A program made the translations under genes and the position numbers. Under the pieces are notes generated by a model that saw only the letters and a program-made list of their open reading frames with translations, had not been told where the DNA came from and made no database searches. From Cardinalis cardinalis (lineage: Eukaryota; Chordata; Aves; Passeriformes; Cardinalidae), in the NCBI GenBank assembly GCA_014549065.1, contig JACDOX010000117.1, positions 1,712,369 to 1,776,368 on the forward strand: 64,000 nt of DNA, in the 5' to 3' direction. Positions 26,386 to 38,470 of this stretch are shown here, piece after piece. The stretch's first letter is position 1; the number at the start of each line of letters is the position of its first letter.

Positions 26386-27201
26386 TGTTCATTGGACTGA
26401 GGAGCCCACACCTTGTTATCCATGAGGTGTCCCTGAGGGGCCAAGCCTTTCATCCTGGATTTCTCCATCCACATTCAGCACTGGAGCTCTGTACAGAAGC
26501 CAGCTCAACACCAGCATATGCAGATGGGTGAGACTTGCCATAAAATGAATCAAAATCCTGATATTAAATGTGCAATAGCTCAGAGCAGTAATAGTGAGTG
26601 ATAGGAATGAGGATGAGATCCAGCTGTTGAGACAGAGACAAGAGCACACATTGGGAACACACATCTGTTTTCTAAGAAAAAGCATCATCTGCTTTCCTTG
26701 CACCCGTCTGACCTGATTTCTGTCTACCAAGAGCCCAGAAATGGCTTTAGAAAGCCACCACAGCTCCTGCTGGGAGCTGTCTGTCCTGATTTCTGTCCCC
26801 CAGGCCCAAGACTCAACCTGCTGTCCCTGCCACATGTCACTCTCCTCTGCTCTGCTCTGCTCCAGCAGTTGGTTATTGCCAAGGGAGGTGACAGGAGTGG
26901 AATTACTGCTGGTAATAACATCCACAGCAAATCTGGCCTTTCTGCCATGCTTTGTCTAAACCAAACCTGTGCCCTATGAAGGGATCAATCACTTGTAAAT
27001 TCCCCCAGTGCTCAAACAAGGAGTGGCTCCCANGGCCCATGTGCTTGGTTGGTTTTGCCTCTTAGCGCTTCAATCTGCATCTGTTCCCCAATAATNAATA
27101 AAACTCCTTAAAGATGAAATAACAAATCATTACCCTCCATCCAACCCCACCTCAGAGGGAACAGCCTACATTCCTGTTCTTTTTAAGCCCTATCAGTGTT
27201 T

Positions 27202-27267
27202 CTATTTTCACCAGCAATGGCTTTTCCCCTATTTTCACTAGCAATGGCTTTTCCCCCTATTTTCACC
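27202..27267. repeat. Tandem repeat, 27-28-bp unit, about 2.4 copies
   Basis: The unit CTATTTTCACCAGCAATGGC plus TTTTCCC repeats at 27202, 27229 and (partial) 27257 with one or two changes. Confidence 0.85.
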
Positions 27268-29557
27268 TAACAGCTGTGCTGCTGTGCCTTTGCCCTTCCA
27301 GCCAGCCCCAAGCTGGCAGTGCTCCCCTCAGCAGGGCTGAGCACAGGTCATTTCTCAGCCAGCCAATTTGCCTTTCCCTCTCTTGATGCCATTACTCTTC
27401 CCTCTGTGGAAGCCTCCCTCACACACGACCCCATCAATAACGAGAGCTTTGCTCCAAAAAACAGCCAAGGATCCTCCCTGCCAGCGCTGATCCAGCCCAG
27501 CTCAGACAGAACAANTCTTTGGGGGCTGGTGGCCATAAGGGAACCCCTTAAAAATGCCTGGATCCCTTAACAATGTGTCCTGCCTGCTCCCTTGCTGGGT
27601 GCTGCAGTGGCACAAGTTAATTGGAGAGCAATCAGGCNCTATCATAACTCTGCTGACATGAGTCACTGCAGAATTGCCATTATTTCCAGCAGAGTTACAG
27701 TGCAGTCCCCACAAATAACTGTACAATTGACCCTGCTGTTGTTCTTCAAATGTTTTCTAGGTAACAGGAGCCATTGTTGTGAGGGATTCCATAGATATGC
27801 ATTAACAAAATTAAAGATTCAGAGTTAGGCCAAAGTCAGAAACTTTGTTGACATCACCAAATCAGACCTTGTTATTTTATTCATGTGAGATAAAGCCCAG
27901 GTAACTGCTGCCACATTTTCTGCCCANAGTAAGAAGGATTGAGCCAGTGAAACACCACTGGACAAACACAGCTTCAACCTTCTAATAGTCAGTGCAATAT
28001 CATAACCCAAGGGACATCCAGAGCAGCAGTTCTGCTGGAAAAGTGACCCAGGAGATCACCCCATGCTAGGAAAAATCTGTATGGACTGGGGATGCAAAAG
28101 TCTAGAGGAAAACAGAGCTGACAAAAGCCACTTTCAGCATTTCCTCGATTTGTTCCAGCTTAGAACACCACTGAAAGAGATTTTTAATTTTTTTTTTTTT
28201 TTTTGAAGTTGCACATTTTGTCCTTCCAACTGGAAGAAAGGCAGAGAACAGGAGGAGGAGAAGGGACAGCACAGATTAAAACACCAGCTTGGGCTGGCAG
28301 TGAAATATCACACTCAAATGCCTGAATAACCCACAGTGAAGCAAAAATTAGACAAATGAACAATAAAACTGATTGTTCCATCTTGTCCTCAACGGATGGG
28401 AAAGTAATGAAAATCTCTCAAAAGATACATGGTAAAGTTTGTTTAAAATGGATTTAATGAAAATAAAAGAGGATGAGTACTCATTCTAGGCTACTGATTT
28501 CTATTTTCTGTATTTTAGTCCTCATAACCAAGTTCTGTCTCATTAGCCATTGGAAGTTTAATACAGGGTTACATGTTCTGTTAAAATCCAAGCAGCTTTT
28601 AAGACTTTGAAGGAGCAAAATGCTGCATTTTGAAAGATTAGCAAGGGTGTCCTTGGCTGGGTCCTTGCATATTAAAAATTGAAGTTCAAACCTGGGTTTT
28701 TCTTGTGGGATGGGGGGATGGGGAATAATTCAAACCATCATGTCTTTTTTTTCTCTTCCATTGAACTTGGTATAATGTAAAATTATACCAAACNTGCAAC
28801 AAAAGGAATAAAGGTTTACAAAGAGTTATCTAGAAAATGAGTGGCTCTTGTGAAGATGAAACATGATCCAAAATTAGCTGAGGGTTTGGGTTTGTTGTTT
28901 TTTTAAAATTCTGAATTCTTTGTCTTTCATCTGCTTGCAGATTTTAGAAAGAATGAGCTAATTTTCCCCACTTTGTCTCCTCAATATTTTTCCATGGTAT
29001 AAATAATACATCACAATAACAATATTTGGAAGAAGTGGGACCTGCCTTTGTGTCAGAGCCGTGTTGGAGGCAGACACAATGTGGATGAGGGTTATTATGG
29101 TGAAACCCTCTAAACACTGAGGGCCATGAACAAGCAAACCCATCCTTAGCTAGATGTGCTGGAGGAACGTCCACAGAGGGATGCTTAGAGATGAGTGACC
29201 TTTTAAATGGGCAAAAATAAGCAAAAGTCCTTCATAAAGCAGGAGGATAGGAACCACAGCCCCAGGCTGCCCACAGTGACTCAGCACTGAAACTGAGCCT
29301 CTCCCAGCCCCGAGCACAGAGCTCAGCTNCTCTGACTCATCCCCAACACAATGGCAAGGCTGCCAAAATGCCAGCGGGCCCTGGTGACAAAGGTGCCACA
29401 CTCCAGTGCTTGGGCTGAGACCAACGCACCCACTCCCTGCAGGAAAGGGCAGCAGCTTTGGGAGGCCAAGCCTGACCCAGGCCGGACCCAGAGCTGGCAG
29501 AGAGCATTGTCATCCCTGCAGGTGCACGGGTGAGATGGGGCTGCTGCAGTGGCCAGC
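27268..29557. other. Intergenic DNA with a poly-T run
   Basis: A T17 run lies at 28188-28204. No gene or named repeat is recognised. Confidence 0.75.
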
Positions 29558-29640
29558 CAGGGGCTAATTATCTAACAGTAATAAGGCAATAATTAATAGA
29601 AAATGGCTAATTAGCCAATANGTAATTTAGAACACTGAAG
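29558..29640. promoter_or_regulatory. Candidate regulatory stretch with TAATTA palindromes
   Basis: Contains GGGGCTAATTATC, CAATAATTAATAG and the 12-bp palindrome GGCTAATTAGCC in about 80 bp bordered by GC-richer DNA. Dense paired homeodomain-type sites; function inferred. Confidence 0.22.
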
Positions 29641-31310
29641 CCGCTGTCAGCTCCCTGGCTGTGGTGAGAGAGTATGGATCCAGATCTCTGGGTTTGACAG
29701 CAATGTCCTTGATCTTTCTAGCTGTGTAAATAAGTGCATAAATAAACTACACACACGTGCTTTCCTTCAGAAGCAAATGGGAATTTTCCACACACAGACA
29801 AGGAGCAGCCCTCGGCTCAAGGTTTCTCCCCGTGCCTGTCCCCAGGACTCCAGCGTAACACAAATCCAGCTTCAGCCTCCGCTGGCATCTCTGAACCTCT
29901 GCTGCCATAAAGCAGCTGCTGCCTCTAAGTGACTTTCTGCACCAGTGGTCCTCTCAGGAGCAACACTGATTTTTCTTTCCTTAGCAACTGAAGGTGCAGG
30001 GTGTGACTCCAGCCAGTGATTTTGCTGGGATGGCACCTGCCTGCCCAGGGAGGAGCGGGACGTGCCGGAATGCCGCAGTCCTGGAATGAACAACAGCAAG
30101 GACAGCACATCCCAGCCTGCCAGGGGTACAGCCCATCACCTGCAGGAAATGACTGTGCTACAGCAGATCCATCCTCGGCCTGGAGTGAAACCGTCCTGCT
30201 CCCAAGCTCTCCAAAGTCAAAGACGTGACTCATGTCTTGACTAAACTCAGCTGGGCTTTATTTTGCACGGTAACTCAGGAGTCCCTGACCAAAATGAAGG
30301 AATGCTACCTTGGCAAAGTGGCTGCTTTTAGAGCTCTTATTCTGATGCATCAGTATTTACAAACCACAAGCTGCTTTTGCTGGGTGCATTTGATTTTTCC
30401 ATCATGGATTGACCTCTCAGGCCTCACTCTTGTTCCCAGAAAACAGCCCCACCATCACATCCCATCCAGNGAAGGTGGCCTCTGTCCTGTGACAATCTTG
30501 CTGTGATGTGAAGGGGTTGCCTGGCTACAGCCACATCCCAGCTGATCAAAAGACGGGCCNAACTTGACCATGAGCCCTGTACTGCTCTGTGTTTGGTTTC
30601 TGGNTACTTCTAACCCTAAAAACACAGTGTCTGCAACCAGAAGGCTCTCAAATATCACAAGCAGGGCAGCCAGTTGTGTTCTCTCCATCTCCTACCAGCA
30701 CTGTAGGTTTTCCTCTCTGGTGCAGGAGGAGCAAATACATTACTCACCACAGCNAATGCCAGACAGACAAACACAGGCACTACTCAGGCCCTGGTGAGCA
30801 GGGCACATATCTCCCCAGAGAATAATCTCCCTGTGATCAACACATAACGCTGAAAGACAAATGGGAATGAAAAGGCCTCTCAAATTTAATAGCCTCCATG
30901 AATTACACTGCCTTTCATCTACATGGACTGTCACTCTTTCCATTAAAGAGTCACTGTCATCAGTAACCCATTTTAAGATTTATAGATGTGGAGATTTATA
31001 GACTTGCTGTTCTTATCTGCCTTTTCTCCCCCATGCATCTCCAAGGGCCCCCAAAAGGTGGGATTCTATCCAAAGCCTGTCTCCTGTATCTGAAAATACA
31101 AACCTGTGATGGGATGGAGGGNTTTTCAATTGGATGCCAACTAAACTAATAATGCTGATAAGGACAGCAGGGATGATAACTATGAGGGGGAGAGAGAGGA
31201 GCAATGACAAGGACACGAAAGGATAAAAGATGAGCAGGAGAAATAAGAGAGGAATAATCCAGATTTTTATATATTTTTCTCAATTCTCATTCTATAGTTC
31301 TATAATTTCA
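29641..31310. other. Intergenic DNA, nothing recognised
   Basis: Unique sequence without coding or repeat signal. Confidence 0.75.
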
Positions 31311-31393
31311 AGAAAGAGAAAGAGAGAAAGAGAGAAAGAACGAGAGAAAGAGAGAGAGAAAGAGAGAAAGAGAGAAAGAGAGAAAGAAAGAAA
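31311..31393. repeat. (GAGAAA)n purine microsatellite
   Basis: An 83-bp all-purine run apart from one C (in AACGAG), composed of GAGAAA/GAAAG units. Such mirror-like polypurine tracts can form triplex DNA and are mutation-prone. Confidence 0.95.
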
Positions 31394-32239
31394 TTAGGTT
31401 AGTTTGACTCTGGTCATTTTTTTACTTAAGAAGGAAAAAAAAAAAGTTTGCATCCTTGAAGTAAATGTATTCAGGTCCCATTCTTGCATCCAGGAAGGAC
31501 ACTTTACAATGCTCACAATAAAGAATATGCTCAGGTGGGAGTATGCTGACATTAAAAAATCTCTTCAAACAGCTAGAGGAATTTTAGTACAAATGAGCCT
31601 CAAGCTACCTGCTTTACATATTTTTATCTGATTCTAGTGCAGTGGCACAGTTTGTTCTGATAGTAGTTGAATACCCATATGTGGATTAATACCTCCAACA
31701 CANAAGCATTTGAGTATGCTCATGCTGTTTGAAACCAGTCTGTTTGCATGTGCACCTCCATCCTGGATAAAATTGCAAACACTTACATGACTTACAAATC
31801 AAAGTACTACTCAAAAGCTTCTCACTCATNCTGGATCTAGTTTTGGGACACATGTGTGAGAAACAGATGCAGTTATCCTCACTCCATCATTCCTCACATA
31901 TTTTTCTGACAGTAGGTAGTGTTTGAACCAACACTGAAGAAGAAGCATTAGACTAAATTCCTTAGGTAACCTTAAAAATCTCTGTTCTATGAATTTCTTC
32001 ATGTATTTGTACCTGCTTGTTTGTAAGAAGAATTAGGACAAATCTTTTCTGACTTGTGTTGCTGTGGGGAAGAAAGCTGTAACGTTTGGTGAGCCACCAA
32101 AGGAAATGCTCTGGTACAAATGGCTGTGGTGTAAATCAGTGGAGGTCTGCAGGGAACACTATCCATGTACATCAAAAATAAGGCTCTCTTCCCAAATGCA
32201 AATTTACTTAAAGAGCAGTGTACTGTGGGGACTGAATGT
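31394..32239. other. Intergenic DNA, nothing recognised
   Basis: AT-rich unique sequence with short frames only. Confidence 0.75.
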
Positions 32240-32500
32240 GTAAAATATTCTAATTAGCTTCCTCTTAATCATAGCCATTACCACAGGCTATCATCATATT
32301 GGAAGCTGTGTCTGTGCTGATCCTTTACACCATGCACATGTGACAGCTGCCAAAGTAATTATCAGCACAAATTTCACTTTCTGTTTGTATTTTCCAGCTC
32401 CAGACAAAGAGAAACTAGTGGTGGATTAATTTTGCTGTGCTCCTGGGGATAGGCTGTGCTAGGATTCATTTTGCATTGATCCTTCTCAAGCTCTTCAGCA
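32240..32500. promoter_or_regulatory. Candidate conserved noncoding element
   Basis: Contains TTCTAATTAGCTTCC, CTTAATCATAGCC, an E-box ACAGCTGCC, AAGTAATTATCAGC and GGATTAATTTTGC in about 260 bp of repeat-free sequence. Motif grouping suggests an enhancer; not verified. Confidence 0.25.
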
Positions 32501-35500
32501 GACAGAGCTATAACCCATGAAGCCAAGATCTGCCTTCCTAAGTGTTACACAGGAAGGAAGCCACGGAGCCAAAGCTGTTGAGAGGCTCCTCCTTGAACAA
32601 AGAGTTGCCTTAATAAGTGCTCTGGGCTCATTGCCTTTAATAGTGTTTTNCAGTGCTGCCTCAAACACTACCTGCTGTCAGAGGAATATGTAAAATAATG
32701 GACTGAGGATAAGTAGATNTGTGTCTCACACACACATCCCAAAACCAGACTTAAAATGAGTTAGAAGTTTTTGAATATTAGTTTGTTGCTATTTTTTTGT
32801 CTGCATATCATAATATGTTTGCACTTGTCTCCCAACAGCATTATTCTTTTGAGAACAGCTCCTACAGTGGGTCAGATTTGTACACTANCTCTTGCATGGC
32901 ACAACAGCTATTTGAGAAATAAAATTCAGCAGGGCAGAAGGGTAAATGATGGGATTTTAGTGTGCTTACACTGCTCTTGACCCATCTTTTGGGTGACACC
33001 AAACAGAGGTCACCTCATGGAGCACCAGCACTGTGGATACCTTGAAAAGAAGCAGGGTGCTCACTGAAGGCAAATTCTTCCTCTCTGGGAAGTGCTTTAC
33101 TGTATTCTAAACATCAAAGGGATGTCTGTGCTGTTCCATGGGCTAAGAAAATGGGAAAATAGTGTGGAACTTGGTCACCTTTCCAACTCCCCTCCTGCAT
33201 CAGGAGGCTGTTCATGGTGGCCACCTCCTCTTCCTCCCTCTGTGCCTGAAGACAGCAGTTTGAAAGCCCATAACCTGCACCTGGGTACCTTCTCAAACCC
33301 ACAGAAATGCTCATTTGGCAAATGGCCTCTCTCCTTCCCCCCCTCCCTTGATTCAAACGCCCTGAATCTCCAGGCAGGGCCTGTTGTGCTGGAAAGCAGA
33401 AGGTGAGGGAGGACCACAGGAGGCAGCAGCCTTCGTGCCCACATGAGATCTTGCAGAAGAACATGTGGGATCAGCTATTAAATACACACACAAACAAAGC
33501 AAAAGACTGAAAATGCCATTTTGCAGCCTCCTGGCAGAAGTCACCATATTCACATAGAGCAATAGCATCAGACAGGGGCAGAACCCAAAGCTCTTTTTAC
33601 ACACACATCCCAACCTATTTTAAGTAGTGACTTAGAGATGAGAAAAAGGACTTGATAGTTTAATATTTAAACAACTTATTTAATGTTCAGAACATCATGT
33701 TAATGATCTGTGTGTTACAACAATAATCAAGAGGGTAGAAGCTTGCTTGCAATTATCCCCTTCTCCTGTCACACTCCACAGCATCTCACGGCCCATGGCT
33801 TCTAATTTTAAACAAATGCTTGCTTTAAAATCCAATTTACATTTTGTTTTCAAAAAGAATCCACAAATAGTTGTGTTCCCATGGCTCTGTATGAAAAGTT
33901 TCCCAAATGACAGGAGGTGAGTCTGTGACAGCCCCCAGTGCAGAGCTGCTCCCTTCCCTCCTTGGCCATTCACCCGTCCTGCTGCTCTTTCCCCTCCTCC
34001 ATGATGCACAGACAGCTGCAGCCCTCTCCCTGCTGTCCTCAGGGAGAAACATTTCATTTCTGGGTGCCACAATAAGCAAGACAGCTGCTGTGCCCCTTAC
34101 GGCTTCTGTCCATGCACCATAAAGTGTCCTATAAACGTTGGAGGAGNACACTTATTCCAAAAATTTGTATATCTGTCAGGGAAAATAGAGGCAAAGCCAG
34201 AAAATTATACATCCAGACTGGGTTTGAAGTGTTCAAGTGGTGAGAGAATAGCCTGGCTGGCCCTGCTGCTNCTCCCCAGCCCTTACCCAAAGCCAAATGT
34301 AAGCCTATTGCACTCTAATCCCCTCCTCTTACCTCTTTATTCTTGCTCTTGAATAATCTGCATTGTGCTGGGACTAATCCCAGCCAGAGGCCTGTTGTGC
34401 TGGAGATTGTGTTTACAAAGCCAAGACCAGTGTCACACAGAGCTTTAAACCTCACTTTAATTTTGGTGCAAATTATTCAAAACAAACTGTTCACAGCACT
34501 GCTCAATAAGCTGAGGAATTCCATCAGGAATTTGTGTTATGTTGAAAAATGGAGACCAGACTTTTTTTCTTCCTTTAAATAAAAGCAAAACAAGAACCTC
34601 ATCACCAAGAACAGCTTCTACCAACAGTAACCTGGATGGTTTTTAATGCAGCAAAGAGTCTTTGACTGATAGCCCAGTGTGTATCAAATCCCAGCTGTGC
34701 TGTGGTGGAGCCCTGAGCAACAACACCCACAGCAGCACAGCCTGTGCCTCCTCAACATCTTTATTAATGATGTACAGCCAGCCCCTGCTGCTCACCAGAG
34801 CTTACCTCCAGATTTATGGCCAACTTCCAGGCCTTCCCAGAGCTCTGAATTGATGATCAAGCAGNGTTCGTGCAGGAGTGTCCCCTGCCAGGGGCAGGGC
34901 AGCGTGGCCAGCAGGTCACAGCACGGGAGGGCTGCCAGNGTCCTACCAGGGCAGGCAGGAGATGTCCCAGGGAAGCAGGTGTCTCCCAGAGANCAAGCTG
35001 CAAAGTTGCTTTTCCAGCCTTTGTAAAGTGGAGGTTGCTTTTTTTAGCCCTTGCAGAGCAGGTACCAGGGCTGTACAGGGGCAGGTTGGCCACTGACTCC
35101 TGCAAGGTGTCCCCAGGAGGGTGGCTGCAAAACTGCTGAAGTCTGAGCTAAGCCCTTTCATCTCCCACCAAGTCATTGCAATCCAGTTCTCAGAGGGTAA
35201 TCTCTTTTTCCCTTTTTTCAGCATGACTTGATGGTATCTAAACCTCCCCAGATTCCCACCTCANCTCCAGCTTTCTGTTATATTTAACTGCTTTTTCTTG
35301 CTATGTTTTTCACTTTTGGTGAAAGGTTCCAAAAGTGATGTTTCCAGGGGACNTGGGGCTTTTCCCACACCAGGAATTACAGAAGTGGTGATGTGATGGT
35401 TCAAAGCTTCCTTGGGCACAGCAATCAGAAAATTATGATTATTTTCCTAATTCTTGGGGAAGGAGGGTCAGCAGAATGGTTGCCTTGGGTTTGGGTCTGC

Positions 35501-35514
35501 TTTTAGGACTTGGG
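32501..35514. other. Intergenic DNA, nothing recognised
   Basis: Some GC-richer pieces (33180-33420, 33900-34120) with chance frames on both strands. No exon or named repeat supported. Confidence 0.7.
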
Positions 35515-36005
35515 AGGCAGTTCCTGAAGGGCAGAGGAGTTCAGGAAGGCTGGATATCCTTCAAGAAAGAAAGCCTAAAGGTGCAGAACAGGCCATCTCC
35601 ATGTGCCAGAAGATGAACCAGCGGGGAAGACTGACCTGGCTGAACTACAGGGGTGTTGTGAGGTCATAGAGGGAGAAAACTATAGGGACCAAAGCCCAAC
35701 TAGAGCCTAGCCTGGCTATTGCTGTGGAAGGTGCTATAAAACATTTCTATAAATACATTACAAATAAAAGAGGGCTAAGGAGAGTGTCCATCCTTTACTG
35801 GATGGGAGGAGAAACTTGGTGACAGAGAATGAGGAAAAAGCTGAGGTACTTCGACCTTCTTTGCCTCTGTCTCTAATAGTGAGAGCAGTTGTTCAGCAGG
35901 TACCTGGTGCCCCGAGCTGGAAATCAGGAATAAGAAGAAGGATGAAGCCCCNATAATTCAAGAGGAAATGATCAGTGACCTGCTCCACCACTTGGACACT
36001 CATAT
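35515..36005 (+). mobile_element. CR1 LINE fragment, ORF2 linker before reverse transcriptase (decayed)
   Basis: Translated on the plus strand with frame breaks, it gives AEQAISMCQKMNQRGRLTWLN, then YRGVVRS, TKAQLEPSLAIAVEG and HFYKYITNKRG, and later the remains of the segment ending in HLDTH. This is the endonuclease-to-RT linker of avian CR1 ORF2. There are in-frame stops and shifts, both the endonuclease and the RT are missing, and there is no 3' tail, so the fragment is dead and was cut by later deletion. The open frame at 35454-35669 is part of it. Confidence 0.85.
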
Positions 36006-37451
36006 ACTGTGGGGGAAGTGGTGAATCAAAACTATTTAATAGGAAATGATCCTTTCCAGTACATTTTAGCCATNCTAATAGAACTTCTTTGTTAGTAATA
36101 TTTTATTAAATTTGACAAGGTGATAACAAAAGGCTATAGAAAGGTATTCAGCTTTATTATAGNTTACAGTACTTTTCCATAAAAGTTAATATGGACTTAC
36201 CACTCCTAATAATTAAATGGCAGTACTTCTGCTCAGAATATTCAAACCTTATAGTCCTGCCCTTTCAAGAAGAATACTTTGGTTTACATTCTGTCCTACT
36301 CCACTTTTCTTCTGTGTTTTTNCCCATCAAAAGGCTACATTTGCAGAAGTTGAGGGATATCTTCTCCTTTCTCCCAAAGCACTACTGGATACACTACAGT
36401 AAAATACAAAATAAAATCTACTGATCAAGACAATTTGAAAGCTGACAACATATTTTGTTCCCTAACTATATATCCAAATCATCTCCAAAGTATTGTAGTC
36501 TTCTCTTGGAGCTGATAAGCCATTTAAAATGCATTATACTGGTGACAGACAAGCTGGCATTTGCTACAAGCATTTTTATGATTCAGTAGTTTGCAGAGAG
36601 AGTAGAAAACTAAGTAGCAGATTTACAGTATAACAAAATAAAAGCAGAGATCTCATCTGCCTGATGAACGACTAGAGCAGCTTTCATCTCCAGATTTGCA
36701 GATAGTTTGCCTGAAGGTGGAGAACTTATTGCTTAGGATGTGATAATGGTACCCCCAAGCTACAATCACACTGCATCTGCCAAAGACTGTACACATGCAG
36801 GGGGTGGAGAGGTTCCTAACTCTGGGGCAGCTTCCATCTAACCAAGACATGTAAATGCAATNAATTTGAAAGAAAAAGGACCCCCAGTGTGAAGAGAAGT
36901 GCCCATAAATGTATGTGGGCCCCAGCAGCCCTGCCTGGCTGGCTGCTCTGTGCAGCCCTTGGCTCTGTGGTGAGGGTGCCACAGCAGACGTGGGCCTTTT
37001 CAGAAATAAACAAACTCAAGGGCAACTGCAGCTGAAAGGCCATTACATACACAGAATTTGGCATCAGCAGGCAGGCAGATAGAGCATTCCTGGCTGTCTC
37101 ATGCCTTAGCAAACAGATATTAGATAATGCCTCCTTCTTGGCCAAGCAGTGAGTCAGTGGTTGAGATGAAGGGGGAGCTTTCTTGACTTCCATTCTCCAC
37201 ATCTGACCAGAGATCATGCCAGCTGTCTACACCCACACATTTGAAAAGGTCACAACATCTGCCTGTCCCTCAGCACCAAGGGACACACTCAGCCCACCTT
37301 CCACTAAGGGTTAACCAGGCTGTTTTGAGTTAAAATGTCCTAGATGGTAAGAGAGTGGTGGAAAATTCAGACCGTCCCAGCATCCTCTTATTCCGCCTCT
37401 CCATCACCTGTAATCCTTCACCTGCCTCTGCTAGGGCTTAGAATTATGAAC
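36006..37451. other. Intergenic DNA, nothing recognised
   Basis: AT-rich unique sequence after the CR1 fragment; no gene or named repeat. Confidence 0.75.
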
Positions 37452-37530
37452 TCACAGAATTGTTCAGCCTGGAAAAGACCTGTAAGATCATCAGGTCCAA
37501 CCAGTTCCCTCTGTACCCTACAGAAAAGCC
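37452..37530 (-). mobile_element. CR1 LINE 3'-end fragment
   Basis: The plus strand reads TCACAGAATTGTTCAGCCTG, GAAAAGACCTGTAAGATCAT and CAGGTCCAACCAGT. This is the reverse complement of the typical avian CR1 3' end (word order TCACAGAAT ... GGAAAAGACCT ... AAGATCATC ... TCCAACC). The element is therefore in minus orientation with its 3' end at about 37452. The inner end is uncertain. Confidence 0.8.
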
Positions 37531-37839
37531 CATACAAGTCAGTTCCCTTCCACAAAGGAAATAGCCATGAGGCACTGTCAGATCTGGGCTTATACTGAGC
37601 CTTCTGAGGCGAGTGGAAATACTGGACAAAACCATTGCATTTTCTATGCTCAGACTTTTTGGTGCTTTCCATATGATTTTTAAACCATTAGTAATGTCAG
37701 CTCACAAAGATTTGTCCTGTATTTGAACCTTGCTCACAGTCACCCACTTGCTTAGCTGTAAACATGATATTAACAAAGCCATTTCAACATCTTAGTTAAT
37801 TTCGTTCTGAGGCCTTTCTCTTCCAGAGTGTGTAATTAA

Positions 37840-38470
37840 ACTAAAAGAGCCTGGAAAAGCCCCTTACAGTAAATAATTTACAAGTTCCTCCCTGGGGACA
37901 TTTTTTAATTATAACTCCACTGGTCAGATCTTACTGAATAGTCTGAGATAGCATTCCCCGCTGAGATCCTGAAATATAATTAACTTATTCCTTTGGTAAT
38001 GGTGTTTTTCCTTAGCCTATCTATTCCTTATGCAGGGCAGGCAGATCTGTTTATAAACAAAGTGGAGATTGATGGACGCTTTGTCACGAGAGCAGCAGCA
38101 ACGGCAATCGCTGCGCCAGACGGGGGCACGTCCGTTTGAGGGAAGATGATACTGTTTTGAAGCAATTTTTATAAATCCTACCCTGACAATCCAGCATGGA
38201 GAGATAGAAGAGAGCAAGCAGACAGCCCTGATTCCTCTCAGTCTTGGCAGCCTGCCTCGCTCCCCGAGTGCCACTTCATGCATAGCAAACGTAAATAATC
38301 CTGACGCGCCCCCCACCCCCCTAACCTTTGTGCTTCAGGAACACTGCTATATACCATCAAACTGACAGTGATTTCATGTTCTGTGGCAAAAAGAAAAACC
38401 CTGAGCGACAGCAGCAAGGCTGGGAATGTCAAATGAAAACTGCCACATTTATTTAGCTCCGTGATTCTCA
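37840..38470. promoter_or_regulatory. Candidate regulatory element with CpG cluster
   Basis: Eight CpGs lie between 38077 and 38134 (GGCAATCGCTGCGCCAGACG and neighbours), with more near 38259 and 38290-38310, in a desert that is otherwise CpG-poor. Flanks carry TTTTTTAATTATAAC, ATATAATTAACTTATTCC and a forkhead-like GCAAACGTAAATAA. Kept CpGs suggest an unmethylated or selected sequence in the germ line. No exon is visible, so I read it as a distal enhancer-like element; inference. Confidence 0.35.

Noticed and set aside
35454..35669. A separate 71-codon gene
   Set aside because: The frame overlaps the CR1 ORF2 fossil and its 3' half translates to the CR1 linker.
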